Shown here in pieces: positions 8,697 to 18,875 of a stretch of DNA of 64,000 nucleotides. The first letter of the stretch is position 1. Every line of letters begins with the position of its first letter. The stretch comes from Psychrobacter sp. ANT_WB68 (GTDB lineage Bacteria > Pseudomonadota > Gammaproteobacteria > Pseudomonadales > Moraxellaceae). A model generated the notes under the pieces. The model saw only the letters and a list, made by a program, of their open reading frames with translations. It was not told the origin of the DNA and did no database searches. The DNA lies in assembly GCF_008369115.1 (NCBI RefSeq), contig NZ_VOAZ01000004.1, positions 124,001 through 188,000 of the forward strand. Reading direction: 5' to 3'. The position numbers and the translations under genes are program-made.

Positions 8697-10217
8697 ATGA
8701 GTGGTACACAGCTTCCCGCCTCAGGGTCAAACCTGCAGCAACCAACCTCTTCTGATAACGATTTGCAAGACAGCTATGTAGATTTACATAAGCCCAGTTC
8801 CAGCTTTAAAAATCGTAATGCCTATCTCAATCATGAACTGCAAATCATGCAGCCGAAACGCTGGCGTCCTAATCTGCCGTTCCGTGATTATCGTTTTGAA
8901 TATGAAGATACGATTCCTGCGATGGCAGCGACCATTGGTAAAGTAGTGATGGTGGGCGCCATTGCGGCAACCTTTGCAGGTCCCCTTGGCTTGGGCGATG
9001 CTTTTGTTTTAGAAAACGTCCGCTATGAGCTGCTAATCGTTTCATTTTTTGTCATTTTATTCTCAGGCTTTTTGCTACCGACAGCCAACCTTGCCGGTAC
9101 ACATGGCCCACTGATTCCGCTTATTCCTATTGTGGTTGCCGCTGGCGGTCACCCGATGGCCTTTGGTCTGCTTATCGGTGCTTTTGGTTTGTTACTTGCC
9201 ATCAGTAAAGGAGGCAGTTTGCTGGCAGACTTGACCAGTAAAGGTGTGTGTGGCGGTTTACTACTGTATCTAGGCTTTATTGGTACCACCTCGCAAGTTA
9301 AAAATCTATTCACTTGGGCAGAAGGCATCGGCATGTCTCATATTGCCTTTGTGGTTATTTTGCTCACGATTATACTTTATGCGGTACTAGAGAATTACCA
9401 AAAGCGTTGGCTTGCCGTGCCTCTGAGTTGTATATTAGGTGGCGGGGTTGCCTTTGCCATGGGTGCGCCATTTGCCTTCAAGACAGCGCCCGGTCTACCG
9501 CATATGAATCCGATGTATTGGTGGGGCGAAAATACCGGTTGGATGCTAGGCTTGCCGACTATTGAAAGCTTTATCGTGGTATTGCCCTTTGCGGTGTTGG
9601 CAGTTGCCATGTGGTCGCCAGATTTTTTAGGTCATCAAGTGTTTCAAAAAATCAGCTATCCAAAACGTACGGAACGTGTGCTAATGGATATCGATGATAC
9701 GATGACCAGTGCTTCCATTCGTCAGGTAGCAGGCTCTTTACTGGGCGGTGCAAACTTTGCGTCATCATGGGGTACTTATATTGTGCCTGCGGCAATTGCC
9801 AAGCGTCCTATTCCAGCAGGTGCGATATTAACGGGCTTGTTTTGTATTATTGCCGGTATTTGGGGTTATCCAATGGATTTAGCCATTTGGGAGCCAGTGA
9901 TGTGTGTGGCGTTGATTGTTGGTGTGTTTATTCCCTTGCTTGAAGCAGGGATGGAGATGACACGTGAAGGTAAAACTACTCAGTCTGCTGCTATTGTGGT
10001 TTTTGCCTCAGCCTTAGTAAATCCAGCCTTTGGTTGGTCAATTACCCTCGTACTTGATAATTTAGGCTTGATTGGTTCTAAAGAGCGGAGTGCAAATTTA
10101 ACCAAGATGAGCCGTTGGATTATCCCTGTGGTCACTTTTTTGATATTAACGGGAGTTATGGCAATCGTTGGTATGTTGCCAGGTATTCCAGCACTATTAC
10201 CAAATTTCCGTCACTAG
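8697..10217 (+). CDS. DUF3360 family multipass membrane protein, putative transporter
   Basis: A 506-residue inner-membrane protein with about 11-12 hydrophobic segments after an 80-residue polar N-terminus. It matches my memory of the DUF3360 family, which is distantly related to SulP/xanthine-uracil-type anion transporters; no substrate is established that I know of. Notable motifs are PTANLAGTHGPLIPLIP between early helices and GSLLGGANFASSWGTYIVP, resembling the paired substrate-site segments of that fold. AGGA lies 6 nt before the ATG at 8697; an in-frame GTG immediately upstream (8694) was rejected. It is a single-gene unit followed by its own terminator. Confidence 0.75.
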   Translation: MSGTQLPASGSNLQQPTSSDNDLQDSYVDLHKPSSSFKNRNAYLNHELQIMQPKRWRPNLPFRDYRFEYEDTIPAMAATIGKVVMVGAIAATFAGPLGLGDAFVLENVRYELLIVSFFVILFSGFLLPTANLAGTHGPLIPLIPIVVAAGGHPMAFGLLIGAFGLLLAISKGGSLLADLTSKGVCGGLLLYLGFIGTTSQVKNLFTWAEGIGMSHIAFVVILLTIILYAVLENYQKRWLAVPLSCILGGGVAFAMGAPFAFKTAPGLPHMNPMYWWGENTGWMLGLPTIESFIVVLPFAVLAVAMWSPDFLGHQVFQKISYPKRTERVLMDIDDTMTSASIRQVAGSLLGGANFASSWGTYIVPAAIAKRPIPAGAILTGLFCIIAGIWGYPMDLAIWEPVMCVALIVGVFIPLLEAGMEMTREGKTTQSAAIVVFASALVNPAFGWSITLVLDNLGLIGSKERSANLTKMSRWIIPVVTFLILTGVMAIVGMLPGIPALLPNFRH

Positions 10218-10243
10218 TCGCCTTGTAGAGATATTTTTTCTGT

Positions 10244-10273
10244 AAAAAGTCAGCCTTGGTGCTGGCTTTTTTT
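10244..10273 (+). terminator. Terminator after the DUF3360 gene
   Basis: The stem AAAAAGTCAGC (10244-10254) pairs with GCTGGCTTTTT (10261-10271) around a 6-nt loop with one G-T pair, then a T run. Confidence 0.85.
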
Positions 10274-10366
10274 ATGGTTGTTGCTAACCTGATAAAGGTT
10301 CTTGTAAAACGCTCACTATCGCCCCATAAATAGCTATATATCAGTATCTTGAGAGCAGTAAATTCT

Positions 10367-12211
10367 ATGGTTAATGTCTCAGTATCGAGTCCCGTCGACG
10401 ATAAAAAAGCCCGTCTTAAGCATTTGATTCAGCGCCTGCCAAATTTGCCAGGGGTGTATAAAATGCTCGGTAAAAATGGCGATATTTTATATGTCGGTAA
10501 AGCCAAATCGCTTAAAAGTCGCGTCAACAGCTACTTTGCCAAGACTATTGACCATCCAAAGACGCGAGCGTTAGTCGCGCGCATTCATAATATCGAAACC
10601 ATTATCACCCGTAGTGAAACTGAAGCGCTGCTACTTGAGCAAAACCTGATTAAAGAACACCGTCCGCCTTATAACGTGCTACTGCGTGATGATAAATCCT
10701 ACCTTTATGTGTTTATTTCAGCCGATAAACCTTATCCAAGATTGGCTTATGGGCGCGGTAAGGGCAACCATCAAAAGGGTCGCTTTTTTGGTCCTTTCCC
10801 TTCTGCTCATGCGGCAAAAGAGACATTAGTTTTGATGCAAAAAATGTTTCAGATGCGCCAATGTACCAATACTTTTTTTAAGCAACGTAAGCGCCCTTGT
10901 CTGGAGTATCAAATCAAGCGTTGCCGAGCGCCTTGCGTGGGCTTTGTATCGGCAGAAGAGTATGCAGAAGATGTCAATAACACCATTCGTTTCCTAAAGG
11001 GCGATTCTAGCGATATTCATAGTACGCTGATTGAAAAAATGGAAGCTTCTGCTGAGGAACTAGATTTTGAAAAAGCGGTCTTCTATCGTGATCAGCTCTC
11101 CATGCTGCGCGAAGTGCAAGCGAAGCAAGCCGTTTATACCGTGCAAGGCGAGGCCGACGTGATTGCGATTGCCAGTCAAGCAGGGATGACCTGTGTTAAC
11201 GTGTTGACCGTCCGTGGCGGGCGCGTGCTCGGTGGTAAGAACTATTTTCCTGATGTCGATAGCAGTGAACCACTCGCTGACAATCTATCGGCATTTATTA
11301 CTTCCTTCTATTTTCAGGTAACGGATGACTTGCCAGCAGAGATTATCTTAAGCGATGAGTTACCTGATCAGGTCGCGGTTAGTGAAGCACTGGCAACGCA
11401 TTTTGGCAGCAAAGTTGTCATCAAAACCAACGTCCGTGAGCACCGCGCTGAATGGTTAGACTTGGCTAAATTAAATACCAACAATGCGCTAAAAACCAAA
11501 CTTGGTGATTATTTAGAGCTACATGCTCGATTTGGTGCCCTTAAAGATGTCCTCTCAGAAGTGACAGAGCGACCGATTGATCGTATTGAGTGCTTTGATA
11601 TCTCGCATACCATGGGTGAGGCGACCATCGGCAGCTGTGTGGTCTTTGACCAAGGTGGCTCGCGTCGCCGTGATTATCGCCAATATGCGATTCATGATAT
11701 TGTCGGCGGTGATGACTATGCGGCGATGAAGCAAGTGCTGACACGGCGTTATAAGAAGCAGCCATTGCCTGATTTATTGCTGATTGATGGCGGTAAAGGG
11801 CAGCTCAGTATGGCAAAAGAGGTGTTGGTAGAATTGGGCATACTGGGTGATACTCTGCTTATCGGCGTGGCAAAAGGCGAGGGGCGCAAAGCAGGACTTG
11901 AGGTATTGCATTTCCTTGACCATGAGCCGCTTGATTTGCCTATGGATAGTAAGGCGCTGCATTTATTGATGCATATTCGCGATGAAGCTCACCGTTTTGC
12001 CATTACTGCGCACCGTAAAAAGCGTGATAAGCGCCGTTCGTCATCAGTGCTAGAAGTGATTCCAGGGCTGGGTGAAAAGCGTCGTCGTGACTTGCTCAAT
12101 CACTTTGGTGGTATGCAGCAATTGTTAGGTGCTTCACAGCAAGAGCTGGCTGGCGTACAAGGTATTGGTCCGGTACTTGCTAAGACGGTCTATAAAGTGC
12201 TGCATGAGTAG
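10367..12211 (+). CDS. uvrC: Excinuclease ABC subunit C
   Basis: UvrC makes both incisions in nucleotide excision repair, working with UvrA and UvrB. The 614-residue protein has an N-terminal GIY-YIG nuclease domain (GVYKML ... [14 protein letters not shown]), a Cys-containing stretch ([15 protein letters not shown]), a UVR UvrB-binding motif ([21 protein letters not shown] region), the RNase H-like second nuclease domain ([22 protein letters not shown]) and C-terminal helix-hairpin-helix repeats ([18 protein letters not shown]). Length matches E. coli UvrC (610). The open frame extends to a TTG at 10349; I chose the ATG at 10367. The ribosome site is weak. Confidence 0.97.
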   Translation: MVNVSVSSPVDDKKARLKHLIQRLPNLPGVYKMLGKNGDILYVGKAKSLKSRVNSYFAKTIDHPKTRALVARIHNIETIITRSETEALLLEQNLIKEHRPPYNVLLRDDKSYLYVFISADKPYPRLAYGRGKGNHQKGRFFGPFPSAHAAKETLVLMQKMFQMRQCTNTFFKQRKRPCLEYQIKRCRAPCVGFVSAEEYAEDVNNTIRFLKGDSSDIHSTLIEKMEASAEELDFEKAVFYRDQLSMLREVQAKQAVYTVQGEADVIAIASQAGMTCVNVLTVRGGRVLGGKNYFPDVDSSEPLADNLSAFITSFYFQVTDDLPAEIILSDELPDQVAVSEALATHFGSKVVIKTNVREHRAEWLDLAKLNTNNALKTKLGDYLELHARFGALKDVLSEVTERPIDRIECFDISHTMGEATIGSCVVFDQGGSRRRDYRQYAIHDIVGGDDYAAMKQVLTRRYKKQPLPDLLLIDGGKGQLSMAKEVLVELGILGDTLLIGVAKGEGRKAGLEVLHFLDHEPLDLPMDSKALHLLMHIRDEAHRFAITAHRKKRDKRRSSSVLEVIPGLGEKRRRDLLNHFGGMQQLLGASQQELAGVQGIGPVLAKTVYKVLHE

Positions 12212-12244
12212 TTTGATTGATGTCACTTAAAATTAGTTTCTGAT

Positions 12245-12295
12245 AAAAAAACTGGGGGTGGTCTAATATTATTTAGAACAGCCCCAGTTTTTTTT
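12245..12295. terminator. Strong bidirectional terminator between uvrC and folA
   Basis: A long hairpin: AAAAAACTGGGG pairs with CCCCAGTTTTTT, and an inner imperfect stem (12259-12266 with 12273-12280) continues it. A tracts and T tracts flank it, so it serves both convergent genes. Confidence 0.88.
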
Positions 12296-12318
12296 GGTTT
12301 TTTAACGATAGCACTTTA

Positions 12319-12891
12319 TTATTCAGCAATTTTTATTCTATAAGTCACAAATTTAAAATCTAGCGCACTTTTTTCATCATGCATCTGCTCAGATTCTTCC
12401 GCGACTGCAAATTCACTTGGCAATTCAGGATAAAAGGCATCGCCATCAGTGATTTCAGTATCGACGTGAGTCAGCTCGATACGGTCGGTATACATCATTG
12501 CTTCTTTAAACACGCGCTCGCCGCCGATGACCCAAATAGTATCAAGATGCGCACCGTGCGCAAGGCTAGCCGCTTGCGTCAGCGCATCGTCTAAATTATG
12601 CATCACATAAGCTTTTTCACTATCAACTAAGCCACTTTGCTCGGCATAGTCTAATTGGGTAGTGATAATAAAGCTGATACGTTTTGGCAATGGTCTGCTG
12701 CCCATCGACTCAAAAGTCTTACGACCCATGATGACGATACCTTGTATCGCGCTATCATTTTGCTTGGTCGTCATGCTTTTAAAATGCTGCAAGTCTGCTG
12801 AGATATGCCACGGTAGCTCATTTCCTTTGCCGATACAGCGATTGCTACTAATAGCCGCGATTTGGGCAACTTCGGTGTTGGCATAACTCAT
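12319..12891 (-). CDS. folA: Dihydrofolate reductase
   Basis: Reduces dihydrofolate to tetrahydrofolate with NADPH, restoring the folate oxidised by ThyA. The 190-residue protein shows the DHFR motifs AAISSNRCIGKGNELPW, the catalytic acidic region ISADLQHFK, MGRKTFESMG and the glycine pair in WVIGGERVFKEAM. It is about 30 residues longer than E. coli FolA, mostly through small insertions. An AAGGA site precedes the ATG. It is the last gene of lgt-thyA-folA. Confidence 0.96.
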   Translation of the reverse strand: MSYANTEVAQIAAISSNRCIGKGNELPWHISADLQHFKSMTTKQNDSAIQGIVIMGRKTFESMGSRPLPKRISFIITTQLDYAEQSGLVDSEKAYVMHNLDDALTQAASLAHGAHLDTIWVIGGERVFKEAMMYTDRIELTHVDTEITDGDAFYPELPSEFAVAEESEQMHDEKSALDFKFVTYRIKIAE

Positions 12892-12946
12892 AAATTATCC
12901 TTTGCTAATTCTTAAATATGGTTTAAAACAGACGAATAAACAAACG

Positions 12947-13819
12947 CTATACGGCAACTTGCGCTTTAATGGCAGGATGCGATTCATAACCATTGACGCT
13001 GATATCGTCATAGTTAAAGGCGAAAATATCCGTCACATCAGGATTAAGGGTCAAGGTTGGCAGCGTATAAAGCTCACGCGTCAGTTGCAGTTCAACTTGC
13101 TGGCGATGGTTTTGGTAAATATGGCAATCGCCACCCGTCCAAACAAATTCACCAACCTCTAAACCACACACTTGCGCGACCATATGGGTAAGCAGGGCGT
13201 AGCTGGCGATATTAAATGGCACACCGAGGAATAAATCCGCTGAGCGTTGATAGAGCTGGCATGACAGTTTATTGTCCGCGACAAAAAACTGAAATAGCGT
13301 ATGACAAGGCGGCAAGGCAACTTGTTCCGCTTCGCCGGGATTCCAGCCAGAAACGATTAAGCGTCGTGAATTGGGATTATTCTTTATTTGCTCAACGACT
13401 TGGGTGATTTGATCGATACCATCGTTATTGTAGATGCCATTTTCGTCTTTAGTAGCGCCATAATTGCGCCATTGATGACCGTAAACTGGCCCTAAATCAC
13501 CAGCAGGACGGTTAAAGCGCGCTGTTTGCTCAGCAGTCGCCCATTCATTCCAAATGCGCACGCCATTTTCTTGTAAATAATCGACGTGAGTGCTGCCACT
13601 TAAAAACCAAAATAGCTCATAGACGATAGATTTAAAATGGACTTTCTTAGTGGTTAACAGGGGAAATCCATCTGCTAAGTCAAAACGTAGCTGCGCGCCA
13701 AAGTGGCTCAGTGTACCGGTTCCGGTACGATCGCCTTTTTCGCTGCCATGACTAAGGACGTGTTGTAGCAAGTCTAAATAGGCTTGCTCATTTTTACTGG
13801 TATAGTAATTACTGCTCAT
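12947..13819 (-). CDS. thyA: Thymidylate synthase
   Basis: Makes dTMP from dUMP using methylene-tetrahydrofolate. The 290-residue protein has the nucleophile Cys172 in [11 protein letters not shown], the RTGTGT phosphate loop near the N-terminus, the [11 protein letters not shown] motif and the folate/dUMP-binding stretches [18 protein letters not shown] and GDCHIYQNH. It is slightly longer than the E. coli enzyme (264). It lies 55 bp upstream of folA and 86 bp downstream of lgt, which suggests one operon. Confidence 0.97.
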   Translation of the reverse strand: MSSNYYTSKNEQAYLDLLQHVLSHGSEKGDRTGTGTLSHFGAQLRFDLADGFPLLTTKKVHFKSIVYELFWFLSGSTHVDYLQENGVRIWNEWATAEQTARFNRPAGDLGPVYGHQWRNYGATKDENGIYNNDGIDQITQVVEQIKNNPNSRRLIVSGWNPGEAEQVALPPCHTLFQFFVADNKLSCQLYQRSADLFLGVPFNIASYALLTHMVAQVCGLEVGEFVWTGGDCHIYQNHRQQVELQLTRELYTLPTLTLNPDVTDIFAFNYDDISVNGYESHPAIKAQVAV

Positions 13820-13905
13820 AAAATTGCTCTTTTACGCTGTTAAAACGTATCTTTAATATAATTCTTTATATCGCTGTTAATAAAGACATTGATGCTAAGT
13901 AAGGA

Positions 13906-14790
13906 TTAATAAGCTGACTGCTTACCCCAATCATAAATACCGCGTTTATAAGCATAAATCAGCATGATTAAGCCGGCGATAATCATCGGTGCGCTTAAGA
14001 GTTGCCCTTTGGTCATCCAGCCTAACAAGATGAATCCTTGGTCAGCATCTGGCTGACGGAAGAACTCGATGATAAAGCGGCTGATACCGTAGCCTAATAA
14101 GAACACCGCCGATGCTGCCATACGTGGGCGCGGTTTTGATGAATACCACCATAAAAAGAGAAATAGCAACAGACCTTCGGCAAAGGCTTCATATAGCTGC
14201 GATGGGTGACGGGGTAGCAAATACTGCCCATTTACCTCAAGCATTAACTCTTGTAGCTCAGGATTGGTTTGCAGTTGTTGCGTATCAAAGGCAGTGGCTT
14301 GCGGGAAATAGGTTAACCAGTTATAGCCACCATCTGAGACGCGCCCCCATAATTCTCCATTGATATAGTTACCGATACGACCGAATAATAAGCCAGTTGG
14401 CACACAAGGCACGATAAAGTCGAACACTTGAAAAGTAGTCTTTTTATATTTGCGCGCAAAGAACCACATGCCCAGCATGACGCCGATAAAGCCACCGTGG
14501 AAAGACATGCCGCCTTCCCAAACTCGTAACAAATAAGCAGGATTTTGCAAAAGCTCACCGAACTGATAAAACAGCACATAGCCGATACGACCGCCTAAAA
14601 TGACGCCAAGTGCGCCATAAAAGACCAAGTCAGAGACCATATCGGTGGTCCAATTGTCGCGTTTGGTACTGCGATACCAAGCCAGACCATAAGCTGCGGC
14701 AAATGCTAGCAAATACATTAGCCCATACCAGTGCACTTCCACTGGACCCAAAGAAAGCGCTACGGGATCATACTGAGGATGAATCATCAT
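13906..14790 (-). CDS. lgt: Prolipoprotein diacylglyceryl transferase
   Basis: Lgt attaches diacylglycerol to the lipobox Cys of prolipoproteins in the inner membrane, the first lipoprotein maturation step. The 294-residue protein has about seven membrane helices and the family signatures HWYGLMYLLAF, GGRIGYVLFYQ, GGMSFHGGF, GRIGNYINGELWGR and HPSQLYEA. Two adjacent ATGs (14790, 14787) are possible; neither has a good ribosome site. It heads the lgt-thyA-folA operon; lnt, the last enzyme of the same pathway, is also in this window. Confidence 0.97.
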   Translation of the reverse strand: MMIHPQYDPVALSLGPVEVHWYGLMYLLAFAAAYGLAWYRSTKRDNWTTDMVSDLVFYGALGVILGGRIGYVLFYQFGELLQNPAYLLRVWEGGMSFHGGFIGVMLGMWFFARKYKKTTFQVFDFIVPCVPTGLLFGRIGNYINGELWGRVSDGGYNWLTYFPQATAFDTQQLQTNPELQELMLEVNGQYLLPRHPSQLYEAFAEGLLLFLFLWWYSSKPRPRMAASAVFLLGYGISRFIIEFFRQPDADQGFILLGWMTKGQLLSAPMIIAGLIMLIYAYKRGIYDWGKQSAY

Positions 14791-14824
14791 AAAGGCATCA
14801 TAATTATTGATAATAAATGCTGTC

Positions 14825-14830
14825 TATAAT
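14825..14830 (+). promoter_or_regulatory. Possible -10 element for the DUF4139 gene
   Basis: A perfect TATAAT lies about 115 bp upstream of the ATG, in the divergent gap with lgt. The -35 at 17-18 bp spacing (TAATTA) is poor. Confidence 0.35.
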
Positions 14831-14945
14831 AGCAAGATTTGACGCTTGCGAATACTATGATCAGTGAATGCTTAATTGAATGGATAGCAAAGTGCTAAAA
14901 AAACCGATAAGATGAAAAAAACGACTCAATCTCTAAGGAAGCCTC

Positions 14946-16547
14946 ATGCAGCCATATTTATCGACATTATCTTTGCTAGGCATAGTGGCATCAGGCGTAA
15001 CGCTGTGGGTTCCTATAGGCGCACAAGCGGCGATTAGTAATATTGAAAATATCACCATTTACCAAGGCTTAGCTAGCGTAACGCGTACCTTACCAATCAG
15101 CGGTAGCGGTGAGCAGACACTGGTTTTTGCTTGCTTATCACCAACCATCGAACCAGATAGTATCAGCGTTCAAGCTGTTGGTAACGTGAATGTTGGCGAA
15201 GTCAGTATCGAAACGTTAAGCGCTGAGCAAGCGGCACAATGCCAATATCAAGGCGACGCTACAGTAAAAAGCCAGCAGAGTAACTTAGCTGACATAAGCG
15301 CTGAGTTAGAAGCCGCACGTTTAACCAAAGCCTATTTGCAAAATTTGACCAAGGTCACGCAAATAAATACGGCTGGCACGCTTGCCAATAATGCACGCGA
15401 TTTAGAGACGCAAGCGGCAAGCATTAATAAAAGGATTGTCGAGCTACAGCAGCGAGAGGTGCAAGCTCAAGATGCGCTCAATCAGATGCTGGCGGGCAAT
15501 ATGACTCGGGCACAGAATAGTGTGACCCAAGTCAGTGTGCGCACCGCCAGTCGTACGCCAAGTACCGTTAAATTGCACTATCAAGTCCGCGGTGCCAGTT
15601 GGGAGCCGACCTATCAAGCGCGCTTAAATACAGACAGCAAGCAGCTTAATATCACCGCCTCTGCCGTCATCGCCCAACAAACGGGAGAGAACTGGAGCAA
15701 TGTGCCAGTTATTTTAAGCACCGTTAATCCCAATCAAACGACCACCAGTCAGCTGCCCAGAGTCGAGCGTTTGTCATTGTATGAAGAAGAGCAAGCTAAG
15801 TTAAGCCGTTATGCATCGCCTATGATGGAGGCAGCTCCAATAGTCGTTTCTGCGCGAGACAGTTATGGCGGCGGTGCATCGGGAGAAAGTATGCCACCGC
15901 TACCGAGCTTTACGGTGAGCAGTCAAAATAAAAATGGTATCACTGAGTATCGCCTGCCGCAGCGTGTCAGTATTCCTAGTGATGGCAGGCGCGTACGCAC
16001 TATTATCGATGAACAATCTGGCACTAGTAAGCTATGGCTACGCAGCACGCCTAGTGCCGAGACTGCCGCTTATTGGTATGCGTCTGCGCCATTTTTGACA
16101 CCGGCTTGGGCAGATGGCTCGTTGCAACTGTACCGCGACGATAATTATGTTGGTCAGTCGCGCTATGATTACCAGAGCCTAAAAGAGCAGGGTATTGGTT
16201 TTGGTGTTGATCCGAGCCTACTTGTGAAACAGCTGACTGATGAAGATAAAAAAGGTGATAAAGGCGTGTTTAACCGTCAACAAACCAAAACCATCACCCA
16301 AGCTTATCAATTTACCAATCAGCACAATCGTAGCGTGCGCTTGCAAGTGTTAGGCGCAGAGCCTGTGAGTAGTGATGACAGTATTAAGGTAAGCGCAACA
16401 CATACACCAGTGATTAGCACAAAAGATTGGAATGATAATAAAGGTATGGTCGCGTGGGAGTTTGATTTACCAAGTAAACAATCTCAGGTAGTGCAGTCGA
16501 CGTATAAAATCAGTTACCCTGCGGATAAACAGTTAAATACCAATTAA
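14946..16547 (+). CDS. Secreted DUF4140/DUF4139 (MuiA-like) domain protein
   Basis: A 533-residue exported protein of the family often named mucoidy inhibitor A. A Sec signal peptide ends in AQA-AIS (about residue 28). A DUF4140-like N-terminal domain (IENITIYQGLASVTRT ... GEQTLVFACLSPTIEPDSISV) follows, then a coiled-coil-like stretch (about residues 110-185), then the DUF4139 beta-rich domain beginning VKLHYQVRGASWEPTYQARL. Its molecular function is unknown; the family name comes from a mucoid phenotype and should not be read as mechanism. AAGGA precedes the ATG. The next gene starts 84 bp later on the same strand. Confidence 0.8.
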   Translation: MQPYLSTLSLLGIVASGVTLWVPIGAQAAISNIENITIYQGLASVTRTLPISGSGEQTLVFACLSPTIEPDSISVQAVGNVNVGEVSIETLSAEQAAQCQYQGDATVKSQQSNLADISAELEAARLTKAYLQNLTKVTQINTAGTLANNARDLETQAASINKRIVELQQREVQAQDALNQMLAGNMTRAQNSVTQVSVRTASRTPSTVKLHYQVRGASWEPTYQARLNTDSKQLNITASAVIAQQTGENWSNVPVILSTVNPNQTTTSQLPRVERLSLYEEEQAKLSRYASPMMEAAPIVVSARDSYGGGASGESMPPLPSFTVSSQNKNGITEYRLPQRVSIPSDGRRVRTIIDEQSGTSKLWLRSTPSAETAAYWYASAPFLTPAWADGSLQLYRDDNYVGQSRYDYQSLKEQGIGFGVDPSLLVKQLTDEDKKGDKGVFNRQQTKTITQAYQFTNQHNRSVRLQVLGAEPVSSDDSIKVSATHTPVISTKDWNDNKGMVAWEFDLPSKQSQVVQSTYKISYPADKQLNTN

Positions 16548-16631
16548 TAGTAAATAATAAGTAGCTTTGAATACTAAATCATAGCCACATGCTAAATAAG
16601 AAACCCATACTAATCATATAAAAGGAAAACT

Positions 16632-17471
16632 ATGTGTATCGTCGCCATTGCTTGGCAGTTATTTGATGAACTGCCTTTGGTGTTACTGTCCAATCGTGAT
16701 GAGTTTTTGCAGCGTCCGACAGAGCCACTACATCAGTGGTCAGATAAGCCTATTTATGCAGGACGCGATAAGCAAAGCGGCGGTACGTGGCTGGGTATTC
16801 ACCAAGACCAGCAGAAGGGTTTTTATAAGCAAAACGGACGTTGGGCGGCGGTATTGAACTTTCGTGATGGCATGCAGGCAGGTAACGATGAACGCTCACG
16901 TGGTGAATTGGTCACGGATTTCTTGACCAGTAGTTTAAGCCCGATGGACTTTGCGCGACAAATCAGCTTACAAGATTATGCAGGCTTCAATCTTATTATT
17001 GGTGATGCGGCGCAAGCGGTAATTGTTAATAATCGTGGTCATGCGCCGACACCATTATATGCAGGATTGTACGTGCTATCTAATGGTCAACCAGAAGAGG
17101 CTTGGTTTAAGACCGAACGTCTGCGTGGTCGATTACGTCAGGAAGTTTTGCCACTAATTAGCGAAAATAGTGATTTTAAATACTGGCAAGACGCAGCTTT
17201 TAATGTTCTATCTGATAGCACACCAGCGCCAAGGGATGCGCTGCCAGAGACTGGCGTACCTATTGAAATAGAACAAGCTTTGTCTTCGATCTATATTGCG
17301 CCTACTTATTTAACCAATCTTGAGAAAAGTCTACCTACTTATGGTACCCGTACTCAAAGTATTTTAACGTTGAGTCATAAAAGTAACAATCCTTCGCAGT
17401 CTACCGAATCACAAACGACTCATTGTGTTCGCTTAGACAGTCGAGAATACCAACACAATATGAGCGAATAA
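16632..17471 (+). CDS. NRDE family protein (TANGO2-like)
   Basis: A 279-residue protein with the defining Asn-Arg-Asp-Glu motif in LLSNRDEFLQRPT and an N-terminal MCIV, in which Cys2 sits where Ntn-hydrolase-like proteins carry a nucleophile. It belongs to the NRDE/TANGO2 family; eukaryotic members have been linked to heme and lipid handling, but the bacterial role is unknown. Further family features are GGTWLGI, FNLIIGD and YVLSNG. No signal peptide. AAGGA precedes the ATG. The C-terminal 40 residues are polar and less conserved-looking. Confidence 0.82.
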   Translation: MCIVAIAWQLFDELPLVLLSNRDEFLQRPTEPLHQWSDKPIYAGRDKQSGGTWLGIHQDQQKGFYKQNGRWAAVLNFRDGMQAGNDERSRGELVTDFLTSSLSPMDFARQISLQDYAGFNLIIGDAAQAVIVNNRGHAPTPLYAGLYVLSNGQPEEAWFKTERLRGRLRQEVLPLISENSDFKYWQDAAFNVLSDSTPAPRDALPETGVPIEIEQALSSIYIAPTYLTNLEKSLPTYGTRTQSILTLSHKSNNPSQSTESQTTHCVRLDSREYQHNMSE

Positions 17472-17698
17472 CTTATGAATATTTTGTCGATCTTTATTTA
17501 TGCTCAATGATACTTAATATAAGAGATTCTGTGCTCAGTATTTAGCACTCTGTGATGGACAATCATTAATTCCATAATTTAATTGTGGATTTTTCTTCAG
17601 GTTACTACTATTATATTAATAATATGGATTATTCTGAATATAATCATTGCTAAATCTAATGTGGATTAAGCAAATATTGACAACACAAGGAATGTGAC

Positions 17699-18793
17699 AT
17701 GACTATGATGAAATCACTAATATTTATTGAGCCTAGTAAAATTGAGATTGTAGAGAAAAAGATTCCTAATGTAGGACCGAATGATGCGCTCTTAAAAATT
17801 ACGACAACCACGATTTGTGGTACCGATATCCATATTTTTAAAGGTGAGTATCCTGTTGCCAAAGGACTAACGATTGGTCATGAGCCGGTAGGTATTATCG
17901 AAAAATTAGGCTCGGCGGTACAAGGCTATAAAGAAGGACAACGAGTGATCGCTGGTGCCATTTGTCCAAGCTTTAGCTCATACGCCTGTCAAGATGGCTT
18001 TCCATCACAAGATGGCGGCTACATTCAGCCAGACGGTAGTTGCGCCTGCCATGGCTATAAAGCAACGGGTGGTTGGCGTTTTGGTAACATCATTGATGGC
18101 ACGCAAGCAGAATACGTTCTAGTGCCAGATGCACAGGCCAATCTTGCGCCTGTACCAGATGGTCTTACCGATGAACAAGTGCTAATGTGCCCCGATATTA
18201 TGTCTACAGGGTTTAAAGGTGCGGAGAATGCCAATATTAATATTGGTGATATCGTTGCAGTGTTCGCACAAGGACCTATTGGCTTATGTGCTACTGCTGG
18301 GGCAAGACTCAAAGGTGCTTCTACTATCATCGCCATTGACGGCAATAATCAGCGCTTAGCAATGGCTAAAAAGATGGGTGCTGACATCACATTTAACTTC
18401 AATGAAGTGGATGTGGTTGACGAGATATTAAAACTCACCGGTGGTCGCGGTGTTGATAGCAGCATCGAAGCACTTGGTTTAAAAACCACCTTTGAGCAGG
18501 CGCTGAAAGTACTAAAACCAGGCGGCACACTATCGAGCCTCGGTGTTTATTCTGAGGATTTAACCATTCCTATGGCTCACTTTGCTTCAGGTCTCGGTGA
18601 CCACACGATTCGAACGGCTCTATGTCCGGGCGGTAAAGAGCGCATGCGCCGTTTAATGAGTGTCATTGAAACCGGACGGGTGGATTTATCAGAAATGGTC
18701 ACTCATACTTATGCTTTAGATGACATAGTAGCAGCATATGATTTATTTATGCATCAGCGTGATGGCGTCTTAAAAATTGCTATCAAGCCATAA
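17699..18793 (+). CDS. Zinc-dependent (secondary-type) alcohol dehydrogenase
   Basis: A 364-residue medium-chain dehydrogenase. The zinc ligand region shows ICGTDIH and IGHEPVG, and the third ligand Asp is in MCPDIMSTGF, as in Clostridium and Thermoanaerobacter secondary alcohol dehydrogenases. The late segment GDHTIRTALCPGGKERMRRL also matches that group. The Rossmann dinucleotide motif reads AVFAQGPIGLCA. Unlike the Clostridium enzyme, the structural-lobe region carries four Cys (CPSFSSYAC ... CAC). The ATG at 17699 has AAGGA 7 nt upstream; an ATG two codons later is possible. It is flanked by its own gap and a terminator, so it is probably monocistronic. Substrate unknown. Confidence 0.85.
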   Translation: MTMMKSLIFIEPSKIEIVEKKIPNVGPNDALLKITTTTICGTDIHIFKGEYPVAKGLTIGHEPVGIIEKLGSAVQGYKEGQRVIAGAICPSFSSYACQDGFPSQDGGYIQPDGSCACHGYKATGGWRFGNIIDGTQAEYVLVPDAQANLAPVPDGLTDEQVLMCPDIMSTGFKGAENANINIGDIVAVFAQGPIGLCATAGARLKGASTIIAIDGNNQRLAMAKKMGADITFNFNEVDVVDEILKLTGGRGVDSSIEALGLKTTFEQALKVLKPGGTLSSLGVYSEDLTIPMAHFASGLGDHTIRTALCPGGKERMRRLMSVIETGRVDLSEMVTHTYALDDIVAAYDLFMHQRDGVLKIAIKP

Positions 18794-18812
18794 GCTGAGC
18801 ACTTATAAATAT

Positions 18813-18846
18813 AAAAGAGCCTGTATTACTAGATACAGGCTCTTTT
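18813..18846. terminator. Bidirectional terminator between the dehydrogenase and rppH
   Basis: A perfect 13-bp stem (18813-18825 with 18834-18846) and an 8-nt loop: AAAAGAGCCTGTA pairs with TACAGGCTCTTTT. It can serve both convergent genes. Confidence 0.9.
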
Positions 18847-18875
18847 GGATTTGATATTAAAAAAACTCTAGTTCT

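Noticed and set aside
12902..13162. Plus-strand frame over the end of thyA and the thyA-folA gap
   Set aside because: Antisense to conserved ThyA coding sequence; no supporting motif.
18055..18345. 96-codon minus-strand frame inside the alcohol dehydrogenase gene
   Set aside because: Antisense to the cofactor-binding region of a real gene.
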